64,000 bases of DNA from Phenylobacterium sp. Root1290 (GCF_001425305.1 NZ_LMEE01000001.1:260646-324645); one strand, 5' to 3'. Positions 35,937 to 48,048 are shown, numbered from the stretch's first letter. The notes: generated by a model not told the origin, from the letters alone. A program made the numbers and translations.

Positions 35937-36314
35937 ATGAACGCCTTTCTTTTGCAGTATCTGCCCATCGTGATCTTCCTTGGGATCGCGACCGCCCTGG
36001 GCCTCGCTTTCATCGTGGCTTCGGCCACGCTGTCTCCGCAGGCTCCGGATCCCGAGAAGCTGTCCACCTACGAGTGCGGCTTCAACGCCTTCGACGATGC
36101 GCGAATGAAATTCGACGTCCGGTTCTACCTGGTCTCGATCCTCTTCATCATCTTCGACCTGGAAGTGGCGTTCCTGTTCCCATGGGCGGTGTCGCTCATG
36201 AAGCTGCCGCAGGAGCTCGGACAGTTCGCCTTCTGGTCGATGATGACCTTCCTGGGCGTGCTGACCGTCGGCTTCATCTACGAGTGGAAGAAAGGCGCCC
36301 TGGAATGGGAGTGA
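35937..36314 (+). CDS. nuoA: NADH-quinone oxidoreductase subunit A
   Basis: 125 residues from the ATG at 35937. Three membrane spans and the loop [20 protein letters not shown] (short Cys loop conserved in ND3/NuoA) are followed by [16 protein letters not shown]. First gene of a 14-subunit complex I operon; overlaps nuoB by 10 nt. Confidence 0.97.
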   Translation: MNAFLLQYLPIVIFLGIATALGLAFIVASATLSPQAPDPEKLSTYECGFNAFDDARMKFDVRFYLVSILFIIFDLEVAFLFPWAVSLMKLPQELGQFAFWSMMTFLGVLTVGFIYEWKKGALEWE

Positions 36315-36865
36315 TCGTTCCCGCGGGTTCGGCTGGCCGTTCGACGGTCGAAGGCTACGACCCCAAGCTCCACGACCCGTTCTTCGACGGCGTGTCGAGC
36401 GAACTGGCCGACAAGGGCTTCATCACGGCGGCCGCCGACGACCTCATCACCTGGGCGCGCACCGGCTCGCTCATGTGGATGACGTTCGGCCTGGCGTGCT
36501 GCGCCGTGGAAATGATGCAGGCGTCGATGCCGCGCTACGACCTGGAGCGCTACGGCTTCGCGCCGCGGGCCTCACCGCGTCAGTCGGACGTGATGATCGT
36601 CGCAGGCACGCTCTGCAACAAGATGGCCCCGGCTCTGCGCAAGGTCTACGACCAGATGCCGGAGCCGCGCTACGTCATCTCGATGGGCTCGTGCGCCAAC
36701 GGCGGCGGCTACTATTACTTCTCCTATTCGGTGGTGCGCGGCTGCGATCGGATCGTTCCGGTCGACATCTATGTGCCCGGCTGCCCGCCTACGGCTGAGG
36801 CGCTGGTCTACGGCGTCCTGCAGCTGCAGAAGAAGATCCGCCGGACGGGGACCATCGAGCGATGA
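36305..36865 (+). CDS. nuoB: NADH-quinone oxidoreductase subunit B
   Basis: 186 residues; starts inside nuoA (ATG at 36305). It carries cluster N2: tandem Cys65-Cys66 in [18 protein letters not shown] and [10 protein letters not shown]. It sits at the quinone-reducing tip of the hydrophilic arm. An ATGA overlap couples it to nuoC. Confidence 0.97.
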   Translation: MGVIVPAGSAGRSTVEGYDPKLHDPFFDGVSSELADKGFITAAADDLITWARTGSLMWMTFGLACCAVEMMQASMPRYDLERYGFAPRASPRQSDVMIVAGTLCNKMAPALRKVYDQMPEPRYVISMGSCANGGGYYYFSYSVVRGCDRIVPVDIYVPGCPPTAEALVYGVLQLQKKIRRTGTIER

Positions 36866-37473
36866 GCTGGCCCGTCACCGAAGACGCCCTGCAGGCGCTG
36901 GGCAACGAGGTCGTCACCTCAGGGACCGGCGCCATCGCCGGCTTCCATCTGGCCTATGGCGAGCTGACCCTCACCGCGCCGGCGAACCGTATCGTCGAGG
37001 CGCTGACCCAGCTGCGCGACCAGTTCGGCTTCCACCAGCTGATCGACCTCTGCGGCGTCGACTATCCGGAGCGCGCCCAGCGTTTCGACGTGGTCTATCA
37101 TCTGCTGTCGATGACCAAGAACCGTCGCATCCGGATCAAGGTGCAGACGGACGAGGACACCCCGGTTCCGACCGTGACCGGCGTCTATCCGTGCGCCGAC
37201 TGGTTCGAGCGCGAGGCGTTCGACATGTACGGGATCTTCTTTGAAGGTCACCCGGACCTGCGCCGCATCCTCACGGACTACGGCTTCCACGGCCATCCGC
37301 TGCGCAAGGACTTCCCGATGACCGGCTACGTCGAGCTTCGCTACGACGATGAGCTGAAGCGGGTCGTCTACGAGCCGGTGAAGTCGGTCGAATATCGCAA
37401 CTGGGACTTCCTATCGCCCTGGGAAGGCGCCGAGTACGTGCTGCCGGGCGATGAAAAGGCGGAGGCGAAGTAA
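36862..37473 (+). CDS. nuoC: NADH-quinone oxidoreductase subunit C
   Basis: 203 residues of the 30-kDa subunit family: [34 protein letters not shown] (signature ERExxDMxGI) and [18 protein letters not shown]. Separate from nuoD rather than fused as in Escherichia coli. It overlaps nuoB by 4 nt and nuoD by 1 nt. Confidence 0.97.
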   Translation: MSWPVTEDALQALGNEVVTSGTGAIAGFHLAYGELTLTAPANRIVEALTQLRDQFGFHQLIDLCGVDYPERAQRFDVVYHLLSMTKNRRIRIKVQTDEDTPVPTVTGVYPCADWFEREAFDMYGIFFEGHPDLRRILTDYGFHGHPLRKDFPMTGYVELRYDDELKRVVYEPVKSVEYRNWDFLSPWEGAEYVLPGDEKAEAK

Positions 37474-38687
37474 TGGCCGACGACGCTTCGAACCCGGTCG
37501 CGATCCCGGAAACCCCGGTCCGCAAATTCAACATCAACTTCGGCCCGCAGCACCCCGCGGCCCACGGCGTTCTGCGCCTGGTCCTGGAGCTGGACGGTGA
37601 AGTCGTCGAGCGGGTCGATCCGCACGTCGGCCTGCTGCATCGCGGCACCGAAAAGCTGATGGAATACCGGACCTACCTCCAGAACATCCCGTACTTCGAC
37701 CGCCTCGACTACGTGGCGCCGATGAACCAGGAACATGCGTTCTGCCTGGCTATCGAGAAGCTGCTGGGCGTCGACGTGCCGATCCGCGGCTCGATCATCC
37801 GCGTGATGTTCTCGGAAATCGGCCGGATCCTGAACCACCTGCTCAACGTCACGACCCAGGCGATGGACGTCGGCGCTCTGACCCCGCCGCTGTGGGGCTT
37901 CGAAGAGCGCGAGAAGCTGATGGTGTTCTATGAGCGCGCTTGCGGCGCTCGCCTGCACGCCAACTATTTCCGGCCGGGCGGCGTCCACCAGGACCTGCCC
38001 GACGCGCTCGTGCAGGACATCGGCGATTGGGCGGTCGCGTTCGAGCGCCCGCTCAGCGACATCGACAAGCTGATCACTGGCAACCGCATCTTCAAGCAGC
38101 GCAACGTCGACATCGGCGTGGTGTCGAGGGAAGAAGCGATCAACTGGGGCTTCTCGGGCGTGATGGTGCGGGGGTCCGGCATCGCCTGGGACCTGCGCCG
38201 CAGCCAGCCGTACGAGTGCTACGACGACTTCGAGTTCGACATCCCGCTGGGCGTCAACGGCGACTGCTACGACCGCTATCTCTGCCGTATGGAAGAGATG
38301 CGACAGAGCGCGAAGATCATCATCCAGTGCGCTGAACGACTTAAGAAAACGCCCGGCCCCGTCCTCACTGAGGACAACAAGTACGCGCCGCCGCGGCGTG
38401 GCGAGATGAAGCGCTCGATGGAAGCGCTGATCCACCACTTCAAGCTCTATACCGAGGGCTTCCGCACGCCTCCGGGCGAGGTCTACGCCTGCGTGGAAGC
38501 GCCCAAGGGCGAGTTCGGCGTGTTCGTCGTCTCCGACGGCACCAACAAGCCGTATCGCTGCAAGATCCGCGCTCCTGGCTATCCGCACCTGATGGCTATG
38601 GACTGGCTGAACCGCGGCCACATGCTGGCCGACGTCTCCGCCATCCTCGGCTCGCTGGACATCGTGTTCGGGGAGATCGACCGGTGA
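37473..38687 (+). CDS. nuoD: NADH-quinone oxidoreductase subunit D
   Basis: 404 residues, 49-kDa subunit: [19 protein letters not shown]-terminal signature lining the quinone site, [12 protein letters not shown], and the C-terminal DIVFGEIDR. Its last codons overlap the inserted SnoaL-like gene by 4 nt. Confidence 0.98.
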   Translation: MADDASNPVAIPETPVRKFNINFGPQHPAAHGVLRLVLELDGEVVERVDPHVGLLHRGTEKLMEYRTYLQNIPYFDRLDYVAPMNQEHAFCLAIEKLLGVDVPIRGSIIRVMFSEIGRILNHLLNVTTQAMDVGALTPPLWGFEEREKLMVFYERACGARLHANYFRPGGVHQDLPDALVQDIGDWAVAFERPLSDIDKLITGNRIFKQRNVDIGVVSREEAINWGFSGVMVRGSGIAWDLRRSQPYECYDDFEFDIPLGVNGDCYDRYLCRMEEMRQSAKIIIQCAERLKKTPGPVLTEDNKYAPPRRGEMKRSMEALIHHFKLYTEGFRTPPGEVYACVEAPKGEFGVFVVSDGTNKPYRCKIRAPGYPHLMAMDWLNRGHMLADVSAILGSLDIVFGEIDR

Positions 38688-39034
38688 GCGCGCCCGCCTG
38701 TATCAGCCCGTTCGACGTGGCCGAGGCCCAGCTCGAGGCCTACAACGCCCACGACCTGGATGGACATGTCGCCTGCTTCGCCGACGACGTGATCGTCGCT
38801 GACCTGAACGGGGCGGTGACGATCTCCGGAATCGCCGCTTACCGCGCGAAGTATCAGCAGGTTTTCGCCGACTTCCCCCAAAATCATGCCGAACTGCTGA
38901 ACCGCATCGTGGTCGGCAATCGTGTCATCGATCATGAGCGGGTGAAGCGTTCGCAGGACGCCGACCCGTTCGAGGTCGCCGCCATCTACACCGTCTCGGA
39001 CGCCAAGATCGTCCGCGTCGACTTCGTGAAGTGA
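38684..39034 (+). CDS. SnoaL/NTF2-like protein inside the nuo operon
   Basis: 116 residues, GTG start overlapping the nuoD stop. The NTF2-like cone fold is suggested by [35 protein letters not shown] and the C-terminal [11 protein letters not shown], as in steroid-isomerase/SnoaL-like proteins. It is not a complex I subunit. Its coupling to nuoD and the 7-nt gap to nuoE imply co-expression with complex I. The role is unknown. Confidence 0.85.
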   Translation: MSAPACISPFDVAEAQLEAYNAHDLDGHVACFADDVIVADLNGAVTISGIAAYRAKYQQVFADFPQNHAELLNRIVVGNRVIDHERVKRSQDADPFEVAAIYTVSDAKIVRVDFVK

Positions 39035-39041
39035 GGATCGC

Positions 39042-39725
39042 TTGAGCGTTCGCCGCCTCTCTCCGAACCAGCCCGCCAGCTTCGAGTTCTCCGCGGAGAC
39101 CAAGAAGCAGGCGGATTGGTGGATCTCCAAGTTCCCGGCCGGCCGCCAGCAATCGGCGGTCATTCCGATTCTGTGGCTCGTGCAGAAGCAGGAAGGCTGG
39201 GTTTCCGAGCCCGCCATCCGGCTGATCGCTGAACTCCTCGGCATGGCCCAGATCAGGGTGCTGGAGGTCGCGACCTTCTACACCATGTTCATGCTTGAGC
39301 CGGTCGGCAGCCACGCGCTGGTCCAGGTCTGCGGCACGACGCCCTGCGCGCTGCGCGGCGCCAACGAACTGATGGCTCACTGCAAGAAGCGGCTCGGGCC
39401 GAAGGATCACCTGTCGGCCGACGGCAAGTTCTACTGGCAGGAAGTCGAGTGCCTGGGCGCGTGCTCGAACGCGCCGATGGCCGCCATCAACGACTATTAC
39501 TATGAAGACCTCACGGTCGAGACGCTCGACCAGGTGCTGGATGAGTTCGCGGCCGGCAAGCCGCGTGCGCCGGGTTCGGTGATCGGCCGCAGCGGTTCGG
39601 CCCCCGAGGGCGGCGCGCTGACGCTGAGCGACGCCTCGCTTTACGACGGCACCCGCGCCAAGCCGATCAAGTCGCTTCCCAACGCGCCCAAGCCTTCGAA
39701 GGGCGCCAAGGAGCCGGCCCAGTGA
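39042..39725 (+). CDS. nuoE: NADH-quinone oxidoreductase subunit E
   Basis: 227 residues, TTG start after GAGGATCG. Thioredoxin-like [2Fe-2S] subunit with four Cys in QVCGTTPCALRG and ECLGACSNAP (N1a cluster). The N-terminal helices LWLVQKQEGWVSEPAIRLIA are typical. The C-terminal ~65 residues are a Pro/Lys/Ser-rich extension longer than the usual ~165-residue NuoE, common in alphaproteobacteria. Confidence 0.95.
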   Translation: MSVRRLSPNQPASFEFSAETKKQADWWISKFPAGRQQSAVIPILWLVQKQEGWVSEPAIRLIAELLGMAQIRVLEVATFYTMFMLEPVGSHALVQVCGTTPCALRGANELMAHCKKRLGPKDHLSADGKFYWQEVECLGACSNAPMAAINDYYYEDLTVETLDQVLDEFAAGKPRAPGSVIGRSGSAPEGGALTLSDASLYDGTRAKPIKSLPNAPKPSKGAKEPAQ

Positions 39726-39780
39726 GCGGAATGATTTTGATCGCGCGGGTCGCCCGCGCGGATAAGGGAGTTTAGGGGCC

Positions 39781-41097
39781 GTGGTCGGCATACTCCAAGA
39801 CAAGGACCGCATCTTCACGAACCTCTACGGGCTCCACGATTGGGGTCTGGAAGGGGCGAAGCAGCGCGGCGCCTGGAACGGCACCCGTGAGATGCTGAAG
39901 CAGACGCCGGAATGGCTCTGCGACCAGATCAAGGCTTCGGGTCTGCGCGGACGCGGCGGGGCGGGCTTCGGCACCGGCCTCAAGTGGACCTTCATGCCCA
40001 AGCAGGAGAGCGAGCGGCCCCACTATCTCGTGGTGAACGCCGACGAGTCCGAGCCGGGCACCTGCAAGGACCGCGAGATCATGCGCAATGATCCGCACCT
40101 GCTGATCGAAGGCTGTCTGATCGCCAGCTACGCGATCCGTGCGCACACTTGCTACATCTACATCCGCGGCGAATACGTGCACGAGCGCGAGCGCTTGGAA
40201 GCGGCGATCAAGCAGGCCTATGCGGCCAAGCTGATTGGCAAGGGCAACGTCCACGGCTGGGACTTCGACCTGCACGTCACCCACGGGGGCGGCGCCTATA
40301 TCTGCGGCGACGAGACCGCGCTGATGGAAAGCCTGGAAGGCAAGAAGGGCCAGCCGCGCCTGAAGCCGCCGTTCCCGGCCGGCGCCGGCATCTATGGCTG
40401 CCCGACCACCATCAACAACGTCGAGTCGATCTCGGTCGTCGGCACCATCCTGCGCCGCGGCGCCGAGTGGTTCTCGAGCTTCGGCCGTCCCAACAATACC
40501 GGCACCAAGCTGATGGCCATCTCGGGCCATGTGAACAAGCCGTGCGTGGTCGAAGAGGCGATGTCGATTCCGCTGAAGCAGCTGCTCGAAGAGCACTGCG
40601 GCGGCATCCGCGGCGGCTGGGGCAACCTCAAGGCGGTGATCCCGGGCGGTTCGTCCGTGCGGATGATCCCGGCCCATGAGGCCGAAACCGCGCTGATGGA
40701 CTTCGACAGCCTTTCTGCGCTGAAGTCGGGCCTCGGCACCGCTGCGGTGATCGTGATGGACCAGTCCACCGACATCGTGAAGGCGATCGCGCGCCTGTCG
40801 TACTTCTACAAGCACGAGAGCTGCGGCCAGTGCACGCCGTGCCGCGAAGGCACCGGCTGGATGTGGCGGGTCATGGAACGCATGGTCACCGGCGAAGCCG
40901 AAATGCGCGAGATCGACATGCTGCTGGACGTCGCCAGCCAGGTCGAGGGCCACACGATCTGCGGCCTCGGCGATGCGGCCGCCTGGCCGATCCAGGGCCT
41001 GTTCCGTCACTTCCGCCATGAGGTGGAGGACCGCATCACCCAATACCGGGCCGGAAGGCCGCATGTGCAGGGCGCCTCCCTGCAAGCGGCGGAGTAA
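39781..41097 (+). CDS. nuoF: NADH-quinone oxidoreductase subunit F
   Basis: 438 residues, GTG start after AAGGGAG. NADH/FMN subunit: [13 protein letters not shown] (NADH-binding Gly-rich loop), [14 protein letters not shown] (FMN site) and the N3 cluster [14 protein letters not shown]. Entry point of electrons into complex I. Confidence 0.98.
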   Translation: MVGILQDKDRIFTNLYGLHDWGLEGAKQRGAWNGTREMLKQTPEWLCDQIKASGLRGRGGAGFGTGLKWTFMPKQESERPHYLVVNADESEPGTCKDREIMRNDPHLLIEGCLIASYAIRAHTCYIYIRGEYVHERERLEAAIKQAYAAKLIGKGNVHGWDFDLHVTHGGGAYICGDETALMESLEGKKGQPRLKPPFPAGAGIYGCPTTINNVESISVVGTILRRGAEWFSSFGRPNNTGTKLMAISGHVNKPCVVEEAMSIPLKQLLEEHCGGIRGGWGNLKAVIPGGSSVRMIPAHEAETALMDFDSLSALKSGLGTAAVIVMDQSTDIVKAIARLSYFYKHESCGQCTPCREGTGWMWRVMERMVTGEAEMREIDMLLDVASQVEGHTICGLGDAAAWPIQGLFRHFRHEVEDRITQYRAGRPHVQGASLQAAE

Positions 41098-41103
41098 ACC
41101 CTA

Positions 41104-43146
41104 ATGCCCAAGGCTAAAGTCAACGGCGTCGAGGTCGAGTTCGAACCCGGCATGACGGTTCTGCAGGTCGCGGAACTGGCTGGGGAAGAGATCCCGCGCT
41201 TCTGCTACCACGAGCGTCTGAGCATCGCCGGCAACTGCCGCATGTGCCTGGTCGAGGTGAAGCCCGGTCCGCCGAAGCCGCAGGCTTCGTGCGCGCTGCC
41301 GGCCGCCGAGAACCAGGAAATCTTCACCAACACGCCGATGGTGAAGAAGGCTCGCGAAGGGGTGATGGAGTTCCTGCTCATCAACCACCCCCTGGACTGC
41401 CCGATCTGCGACCAGGGCGGCGAGTGCGACCTGCAGGACCAGGCCATGGGCTATGGCCGGGACGACAGCCGCTACGCCGAGAACAAGCGGGCCGTCGAAG
41501 AAAAATACATGGGTCCGCTCATCAAGACGGTGATGACCCGCTGCATCCAGTGCACGCGCTGCGTCCGCTTCATCACCGAAGTGGCCGGCGTGCCGGATAT
41601 CGGTCTGATCTCTCGCGGCGAAGACGTTGAAATCACGACCTATCTCGACAAGTCGGTCGGGTCGGAACTGTCCGCCAACGTCATCGACCTCTGCCCGGTC
41701 GGCGCGCTGACCTCCAAGCCGTACGCCTTCAACGCGCGGCCCTGGGAACTGAAGAAGACCGAGAGCGTCGACGTGATGGACGCCCTGGGTTCGGCGATCC
41801 GCGTCGACAGCCGTGGTCCGGCGGTTCTGCGCGTGCTGCCGCGGCTGAACGAAGAGATCAACGAAGAGTGGATCAGCGATAAGACGCGCTACGCCGTCGA
41901 TGGCCTGTCGCGCCAACGCCTGGACCAACCTTTCATCCGCAAGGACGGGCGGCTCCAGCCCGCGACCTGGGTCCAGGCCTTCGAACTGATCACCGCCAAG
42001 GTGAAGGGCGCGAGCGCCGACCGCATCGGCGTGATCGCCGGCGACGTCCAGGACGTTGAATCCATGGCGGCCGCCAAGGACCTGTTCACGGCGCTGGGCT
42101 CGGCGAACATCGATTGCCGCCAGGACGGCATGGCGCTGGGCGCCGGCCCGCGCGAAAGCTGGTTGATGAACTCGACCATCGCCGGCATCGAAGAGGCCGA
42201 CGTGATCCTGCTGGTCGGGACCAATCCGCGTCTCGAAGCCCCGGTGTTCAACGCCCGCCTGCGCAAGCGCTGGTTGGCGGGCGCGCTGCGCGTCGGCGTG
42301 ATCGGCGAGCAGGCCGACCTGACCTACAAGTACGACTACCTCGGCGCCGGCGCTTCGACCCTGTCGGGCCTCAGCCGCGCCAAGAACGACTTCGTCCAGG
42401 CGCTCAAGGGCGCCAAGAAGCCGGCGATCATCGTCGGCGCGGGCGCGCTCGCGCGCGATGACGGCCAGGCGGTGCTCGCCGCCGCCGCCGCCGCCGCCAA
42501 GAGCTTTGGCCTGACCTGGAACGTCCTGCACACCGCAGCCTCGCGCGTCGGCGGCCTGGACCTCGGCTTCGTGCCGGGCGAGGGCGGCAAGAGCGCCAAG
42601 GAAATGGTGCAGGCCGGAGCGCTGGACGTGCTGTTCCTGCTGGGCGCCGACGAGATCGACGCCAAGGGCAGCGACGCCTTCAAGGTCTATCTCGGCACGC
42701 ACGGCGACGCCGGCGCGCATTCGGCGGACGTGGTGCTGCCGGGCGCAGCCTATACCGAGAAGGACGGCATCTACGTGAATACCGAAGGCCGCGTGCAACT
42801 CGGCTATCGCGCCGTGTTCCCCAAGGGCGAGGCCCGCGAGGACTGGTCGGTGTTCCGCGCGCTCTCGGATCGCCTCGGCGTGACGCTGCCCTACGACACT
42901 CTGGCCCAACTGCGGGCCAAGCTCTTCGCCGACCATCCGACCTTCGGCCAGGTGGACTATGCGCCTGGTTCGGCCGGCGCGGCCCCGGACTTCGGTTCGC
43001 TGGGCGCGAAGGGCGAGCTTTCCGACGCTCCGTTCGAGAGCGCCGTGAAGGCCTTCCACCTGACCAATCCCATCGCCCGCGCCAGCGTGACGATGGCCGA
43101 GTGCGCCGCCGTGGCTTCCGGCGCCGCCAAGATCGCGGCGGAGTAG
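41104..43146 (+). CDS. nuoG: NADH-quinone oxidoreductase subunit G
   Basis: 680 residues, 75-kDa subunit. The N-terminal [2Fe-2S] ferredoxin domain ([19 protein letters not shown]) is followed by the His-ligated 4Fe-4S region ([17 protein letters not shown]) and a further 4Fe-4S ([11 protein letters not shown]). A molybdopterin-oxidoreductase-like domain without cofactor residues follows. The length is typical of mitochondrial-type alphaproteobacterial NuoG, shorter than in enterics. Confidence 0.97.
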   Translation: MPKAKVNGVEVEFEPGMTVLQVAELAGEEIPRFCYHERLSIAGNCRMCLVEVKPGPPKPQASCALPAAENQEIFTNTPMVKKAREGVMEFLLINHPLDCPICDQGGECDLQDQAMGYGRDDSRYAENKRAVEEKYMGPLIKTVMTRCIQCTRCVRFITEVAGVPDIGLISRGEDVEITTYLDKSVGSELSANVIDLCPVGALTSKPYAFNARPWELKKTESVDVMDALGSAIRVDSRGPAVLRVLPRLNEEINEEWISDKTRYAVDGLSRQRLDQPFIRKDGRLQPATWVQAFELITAKVKGASADRIGVIAGDVQDVESMAAAKDLFTALGSANIDCRQDGMALGAGPRESWLMNSTIAGIEEADVILLVGTNPRLEAPVFNARLRKRWLAGALRVGVIGEQADLTYKYDYLGAGASTLSGLSRAKNDFVQALKGAKKPAIIVGAGALARDDGQAVLAAAAAAAKSFGLTWNVLHTAASRVGGLDLGFVPGEGGKSAKEMVQAGALDVLFLLGADEIDAKGSDAFKVYLGTHGDAGAHSADVVLPGAAYTEKDGIYVNTEGRVQLGYRAVFPKGEAREDWSVFRALSDRLGVTLPYDTLAQLRAKLFADHPTFGQVDYAPGSAGAAPDFGSLGAKGELSDAPFESAVKAFHLTNPIARASVTMAECAAVASGAAKIAAE

Positions 43147-43150
43147 GGGC

Positions 43151-44236
43151 ATGGACGCTGTCGCCAACAACTTCTGGACCACGCCCGGCGGCTGGACCCT
43201 GATCACGGTCGCGCAGATCCTGGCGGTCGTACTGCCGCTGCTGGTCGCGCTGGCCTTCTTCATGCTCGCCGACCGGAAAATCTGGGCCGGCGTGCAGATG
43301 CGCAAGGGCCCTAACGTCGTCGGCCCCTTCGGCTTGCTGCAGTCCTTCGCGGACCTGATCAAGTTCGTGCTGAAGGAAATCGTCATCCCTGACGGGGCGG
43401 ACAAGTTCGTCTTCCTGCTAGCCCCCGTGCTGACCTTCGTCCTGGCCATGGTCGGCTGGGCGGTGATCCCCTTCGCGCCGGGCTGGGTTGTCTCCGACAT
43501 CAATGTCGGGGTGCTTTACCTGTTCGCGATCAGCTCGCTGGGCGTCTACGGCATCATCATGGGCGGTTGGGCTTCGAACTCGAAGTACCCGTTCCTGGGC
43601 TCCCTGCGGTCGGCCGCGCAGATGGTCTCGTACGAAGTGTCGATCGGCTTCGTGATCGTCACCGTCATCCTGCTTTCCGGCACGATGAACCTGCAGAAGA
43701 TCGTCGAGCTGCAGAGCGGCGGCTTCTGGAACTGGAACGTCTTCGGCGGTCCTGGCCTCGCGAACTTGCCGCTGGCCCTGATCATGGTCCCGATGGCGGT
43801 GATCTTCTTCATCTCGGCCCTGGCCGAGACCAACCGTCCGCCCTTCGACCTGCCTGAGGCGGAATCCGAACTCGTGGCCGGCTATCAGGTCGAGTACTCG
43901 TCCAGCCCGTTCCTGCTCTTCATGATCGGCGAGCTGGTGAACATCGTGCTGATGTGCGCCCTGATCTCGGTCATGTTCTTCGGCGGCTGGCAGGCTCCGA
44001 TCGACCTGCCCTGGGTGGCGAGCTGGCCGCCCACGGTGCAGAGCTTCTACGGCCTGATGTGGTTCGTCATGAAGATCTGCTTCTTCTTCTTCCTGATCGG
44101 GATGGTGAAGGCGATCGTGCCGCGCTACCGCTACGACCAGCTGATGCGCCTGGGCTGGAAGGTCTTTCTGCCGACCTCGCTGGTCGCGGTGGTCCTTGTC
44201 GCCGCCTGGCGCGTTTTCGGTCCGGGGGGCGCATGA
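43151..44236 (+). CDS. nuoH: NADH-quinone oxidoreductase subunit H
   Basis: 361 residues with about eight membrane spans. [24 protein letters not shown] forms the quinone-chamber loop, and [23 protein letters not shown] is the ND1 signature loop. Overlaps the next small gene by ATGA. Confidence 0.97.
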   Translation: MDAVANNFWTTPGGWTLITVAQILAVVLPLLVALAFFMLADRKIWAGVQMRKGPNVVGPFGLLQSFADLIKFVLKEIVIPDGADKFVFLLAPVLTFVLAMVGWAVIPFAPGWVVSDINVGVLYLFAISSLGVYGIIMGGWASNSKYPFLGSLRSAAQMVSYEVSIGFVIVTVILLSGTMNLQKIVELQSGGFWNWNVFGGPGLANLPLALIMVPMAVIFFISALAETNRPPFDLPEAESELVAGYQVEYSSSPFLLFMIGELVNIVLMCALISVMFFGGWQAPIDLPWVASWPPTVQSFYGLMWFVMKICFFFFLIGMVKAIVPRYRYDQLMRLGWKVFLPTSLVAVVLVAAWRVFGPGGA

Positions 44237-44439
44237 GGACGGTCATGGCCAGCATCCTCCTGATCTCCCTTTCTTCCTGCGCCAGCGCGGCAGGCGGCCC
44301 TGACGTCACCGGGGGCGTGGCCAGCTATGACGCCCTGAAGTCCGCCAGCGCGGCCTGCTCCGCCAAGGGCGGCGAGCTGGTCCGCAGCGCCGAGGGCTCG
44401 GGCAAGCGCATGACCGACTACGCCTGCAAGAGAAAGTAA
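44233..44439 (+). CDS. Small putative lipoprotein inside the nuo operon
   Basis: 68 residues. A short hydrophobic leader ends in LSSC (Cys16), a plausible lipobox, then [14 protein letters not shown] and a small domain with two further Cys ([16 protein letters not shown]). The ATGA overlap with nuoH and the 7-nt gap to nuoI indicate co-translation. No family is recognised; it is not a standard complex I subunit. Confidence 0.72.
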   Translation: MRTVMASILLISLSSCASAAGGPDVTGGVASYDALKSASAACSAKGGELVRSAEGSGKRMTDYACKRK

Positions 44440-44446
44440 CCGCGAA

Positions 44447-44938
44447 ATGATGCAGCGAATTTCACAAGCAGTCAGGGGCGCGGCCCTGATGGACTTCATC
44501 GGGGCCTTCGGCCTGGCGATGAAGTACATGGTCAAGCCGAAGGCGACCGTGCAGTACCCGCACGAGCGTGGCCCGCAGTCGCCGCGCTTCCGCGGCGAGC
44601 ACGTCCTGCGTCGCTATCCCAACGGGGAAGAGCGCTGCATCGCCTGCAAGCTGTGCGAAGCGATTTGCCCCGCTCAGGCCATCACCATCGAAGCCGAACC
44701 GCGTGACGACGGCAGCCGCCGGACGACCCGTTACGACATCGACATGGTCAAGTGCATCTACTGCGGCCTGTGCCAGGAGGCCTGCCCGGTGGACGCCATC
44801 GTCGAGGGGCCGAACATCGAGTTCGCCGTCGAGACGCGTGAAGAGCTCTACTACGACAAGGCGCGCTTGCTCGCGAACGGCGATCGCTGGGAACGGCAGA
44901 TCGCGAAGAACCTGGAACTGGACGCGCCCTACCGGTAG
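44447..44938 (+). CDS. nuoI: NADH-quinone oxidoreductase subunit I
   Basis: 163 residues with two ferredoxin motifs, [12 protein letters not shown] and [12 protein letters not shown], holding clusters N6a and N6b. The N-terminal amphipathic helices anchor it to the membrane arm. The following 93 nt before nuoJ hold no gene. Confidence 0.98.
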   Translation: MMQRISQAVRGAALMDFIGAFGLAMKYMVKPKATVQYPHERGPQSPRFRGEHVLRRYPNGEERCIACKLCEAICPAQAITIEAEPRDDGSRRTTRYDIDMVKCIYCGLCQEACPVDAIVEGPNIEFAVETREELYYDKARLLANGDRWERQIAKNLELDAPYR

Positions 44939-45031
44939 TCACCGGCGCGCATCCTTGAGACGACCACCTTCGCCAGCGCCGGACTTCCCGGTGGGGCGGA
45001 CAAAGTAACTAAGGGGCTGAGAAAAGCCGTC

Positions 45032-45640
45032 ATGGCCTTGGCGATCGCATTCTACCTGCTGGCGGCGGTGACCGTAGGCGCAGGGTTCGGGGTGGTTTCC
45101 TCCCGAAATCCCGTGCACTCGGTGCTGTTCCTGATCCTCAGCTTCTTCTCGGCCGCGGGCCTCTTCGTGACCATGGGCGCGGAGTTCCTCGCGATGCTCC
45201 TCGTCGTGGTCTACGTCGGGGCGGTCGCGGTGCTCTTCCTCTTCGTCGTCATGATGCTCGACGTCGACTTCGCCGCCTTGCGGCAGGGCTTCGCTCGCTA
45301 CATGCCGCTGGGCGGCCTGGTCGCCGGCATCCTGGCGATCGAGATGATCGTGGTCGCGACGGCGGTCGCCACGGGCGGCACGCCCAAGGCCGACACCCCC
45401 CAGGTCTACGGCGACGTCTCGAACATCGAAGCGATCGGCCGGGTGCTCTACACCGACTACGTCTACTTCTTCCAAGCCGCGGGGCTGGTGCTGTTGGTGG
45501 CCATGATCGGCGCCATCGTCCTGACCCTGCGCCATAAGCCGGGCGTGCGCCGCCAGGTCATCGTCGACCAGGTCGCCCGCACGCCGAAGACCGGCATGCG
45601 CGTCGTTCAGATCAAGCCGGGGCAGGGGATCGACCAATGA
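45032..45640 (+). CDS. nuoJ: NADH-quinone oxidoreductase subunit J
   Basis: 202 residues, five membrane spans; [21 protein letters not shown] and [21 protein letters not shown] (with the pi-bulge helix) are ND6/NuoJ signatures. Overlaps nuoK by 4 nt. Confidence 0.96.
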   Translation: MALAIAFYLLAAVTVGAGFGVVSSRNPVHSVLFLILSFFSAAGLFVTMGAEFLAMLLVVVYVGAVAVLFLFVVMMLDVDFAALRQGFARYMPLGGLVAGILAIEMIVVATAVATGGTPKADTPQVYGDVSNIEAIGRVLYTDYVYFFQAAGLVLLVAMIGAIVLTLRHKPGVRRQVIVDQVARTPKTGMRVVQIKPGQGIDQ

Positions 45641-45942
45641 TCGGGCTCACCCACTATCTCGCGGTGGCCGCGATCCTGTTCACCATCGGGGTGTTCGGGA
45701 TCTTCGTGAACCGCAAGAACATCATCGTCATCCTGATGTCGATCGAGCTGATCCTGCTCGCGGTGAACATCAACCTGGTGGCGTTCTCGGTCTATCTCCA
45801 CGACGTCGTGGGGCAGATCTACGCCATGTTCGTACTGACCGTGGCGGCCGCCGAGGCCGCTGTGGGTCTCGCCATCCTGGTCACCTTCTTCCGCAATCGC
45901 GGCGACATCTCCGTCGACGACGTCTCGATGATGAAGGGCTGA
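45637..45942 (+). CDS. nuoK: NADH-quinone oxidoreductase subunit K
   Basis: 101 residues, three membrane spans with conserved Glu residues in [13 protein letters not shown] and [13 protein letters not shown] that lie on the proton path. Confidence 0.97.
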   Translation: MIGLTHYLAVAAILFTIGVFGIFVNRKNIIVILMSIELILLAVNINLVAFSVYLHDVVGQIYAMFVLTVAAAEAAVGLAILVTFFRNRGDISVDDVSMMKG

Positions 45943-45953
45943 CGGACCTGAAC

Positions 45954-48032
45954 ATGACACCGCAGTCTCTGATCACCACTGTCGTCTTCGCGCCCCTGAT
46001 CGGCGCGATCGTGGCGGGCCTGTTCGGCCGCCGCATCGGCAACGTCGCGTCTCAATCCATCACCACCGGCCTGCTGCTGCTCTCGGCCGTCCTGTCGTGG
46101 ACGATCTTCAGCCAGTGGACCTGGGGCGGCCTCGAGCCGTTCACCATCAAGCTGCTGCCGTTCATCAACATCGGCGACTTCCAGTCGAACTGGTCGATCC
46201 GCCTGGACGGCCTGTCGGCCGTGATGCTGGTGGTCGTGACCAGCGTCTCCTCGCTCGTCCACGTCTACTCGTGGGGCTACATGGCCGAGGACGACAGCAA
46301 GCCGCGCTTCTTCGCGTACCTGTCGCTGTTCACCTTCGCCATGCTGGCGCTGGTGACCGCCGCCGACTTCATGCAGCTGTTCTTCGGCTGGGAAGGCGTG
46401 GGCCTGGCGAGCTACCTGCTGATCGGCTTCTGGTTCAAGAAGCCCACCGCCAACGCCGCGTCGATCAAGGCTTTCGTGGTCAACCGGGTCGGCGACTTCG
46501 GCTTCGCGCTGGGCATCATGACCGTCTACTGGATGTTCGGCACGATCCAGTTCGCCGAGCTGTTCCCAAAGATCCCGACCATGGCCAACGAGGGCTGGTG
46601 GTTCGCCGGTTCCTACTGGCACGCGGTCGACCTTGCCTGCGCGCTGCTGTTCGTCGGCGCGATGGGCAAGTCGGCGCAGTTCTTCCTGCACACCTGGCTG
46701 CCGGACGCGATGGAAGGCCCGACCCCGGTGTCGGCGCTGATCCACGCCGCGACCATGGTCACCGCCGGCGTCTACATGGTCTGCCTGCTGTCGCCGATGT
46801 TCGAGTACGCGCCGTACGCCAAGCAGATCGTGACGGTCATCGGCGCAGTCACGGCGCTGTTCGCCGCGACCGTCGGTCTGGCCCAGAACGACATCAAGCG
46901 CGTCATCGCCTATTCGACCTGTTCGCAGCTTGGCTACATGTTCTTCGCCGCCGGCGTGGGCGCCTACCAGGCGGCCATGTTCCACCTGTTCACGCACGCC
47001 TTCTTCAAGGCGCTGCTGTTCCTGGGCGCCGGCTCGGTCATCCACGGCATGCACCACGAGCAGGACATGCGGAAGATGGGCGCGCTGTGGAAGTACCTGC
47101 CGGTCACCTATGCGGTGATGACCATCGGCACCCTGGCGATCACGGGCTTCGGTCTGCCGAACCTGCACCTGGGCTTCGCGGGCTTCTACTCGAAGGACAC
47201 CATCATCGAGAGCGCCTTCGCGGCCGGACAGCTGTACGGCGGCGTGGCCTACTTCGCCTTCGTGGTCAGCATCTTCGCCGCCGGCCTGACCGCCTTCTAC
47301 TCGTGGCGCCTGGCGTTCATGACCTTCCACGGCACCGCCAAGTGGGGTCACCACGACGACCATGCGCATGCGCATGGCCACGCCCATGACGATCATGCGT
47401 CATCGGCGCAGATCGAAACCCATGACGAGCCGCTGGCCGACCACGATCATGGCCATGGCCACGATCACAAGCCGCACGAGAGCCCTGTCATCATGCTCGT
47501 GCCGCTGCTGCTGCTGGCCTTCGGCGCCATCGCCGCCGGCTATGTGTTCGTCGACCACTTCGTGGGCGAGGGCTGGCACGAGTTCTGGCGCGGCGCGATC
47601 TTCAACGCCGTGGACAACCACGTGCTGGAGCACGCCCATCACGTCCCGACCTGGGTGAAGTGGGCCCCGCTCGCGGTTTCGGCCGTCGGCTTTGCGAGCG
47701 CCTACTACGTCTACATCATGCGCGAGGGCATGGGCGCGGCGCTGGCCGCGCGGAAGGGCCCGCTGTGGACCTTCCTCTACAACAAGTGGTTCTTCGACGA
47801 GATCTATGAGGCGACCTTCGTGCGGGCGACCAAGTTCCTGGGCGACCTGTTCTGGAAGGGCGGGGACCAGAAGATCATCGACGGCCTTGGGCCGAACGGT
47901 GTCTCGGCTCTGTCCTATGCGATCGGCCGTCGGGCCGGACGTCTGCAGACCGGCTATGTCTATCACTATGCATTCGTGATGCTGCTCGGCGTGGCGGGAC
48001 TGCTGTCCTACGCGCTCTGGGCCTGGGCGTAA
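45954..48032 (+). CDS. nuoL: NADH-quinone oxidoreductase subunit L with His-rich loop
   Basis: 692 residues, antiporter-like proton-pumping subunit: [38 protein letters not shown] and the C-terminal lateral helix region. Between membrane helices, residues 466-508 form a loop with 15 His among Asp and Ala ([16 protein letters not shown] and a second cluster), absent from most NuoL. It could bind Zn, Ni or Cu. The rest of the protein is canonical. Confidence 0.97.
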   Translation: MTPQSLITTVVFAPLIGAIVAGLFGRRIGNVASQSITTGLLLLSAVLSWTIFSQWTWGGLEPFTIKLLPFINIGDFQSNWSIRLDGLSAVMLVVVTSVSSLVHVYSWGYMAEDDSKPRFFAYLSLFTFAMLALVTAADFMQLFFGWEGVGLASYLLIGFWFKKPTANAASIKAFVVNRVGDFGFALGIMTVYWMFGTIQFAELFPKIPTMANEGWWFAGSYWHAVDLACALLFVGAMGKSAQFFLHTWLPDAMEGPTPVSALIHAATMVTAGVYMVCLLSPMFEYAPYAKQIVTVIGAVTALFAATVGLAQNDIKRVIAYSTCSQLGYMFFAAGVGAYQAAMFHLFTHAFFKALLFLGAGSVIHGMHHEQDMRKMGALWKYLPVTYAVMTIGTLAITGFGLPNLHLGFAGFYSKDTIIESAFAAGQLYGGVAYFAFVVSIFAAGLTAFYSWRLAFMTFHGTAKWGHHDDHAHAHGHAHDDHASSAQIETHDEPLADHDHGHGHDHKPHESPVIMLVPLLLLAFGAIAAGYVFVDHFVGEGWHEFWRGAIFNAVDNHVLEHAHHVPTWVKWAPLAVSAVGFASAYYVYIMREGMGAALAARKGPLWTFLYNKWFFDEIYEATFVRATKFLGDLFWKGGDQKIIDGLGPNGVSALSYAIGRRAGRLQTGYVYHYAFVMLLGVAGLLSYALWAWA

Positions 48033-48048
48033 GGGGAGGGTTGAACCT

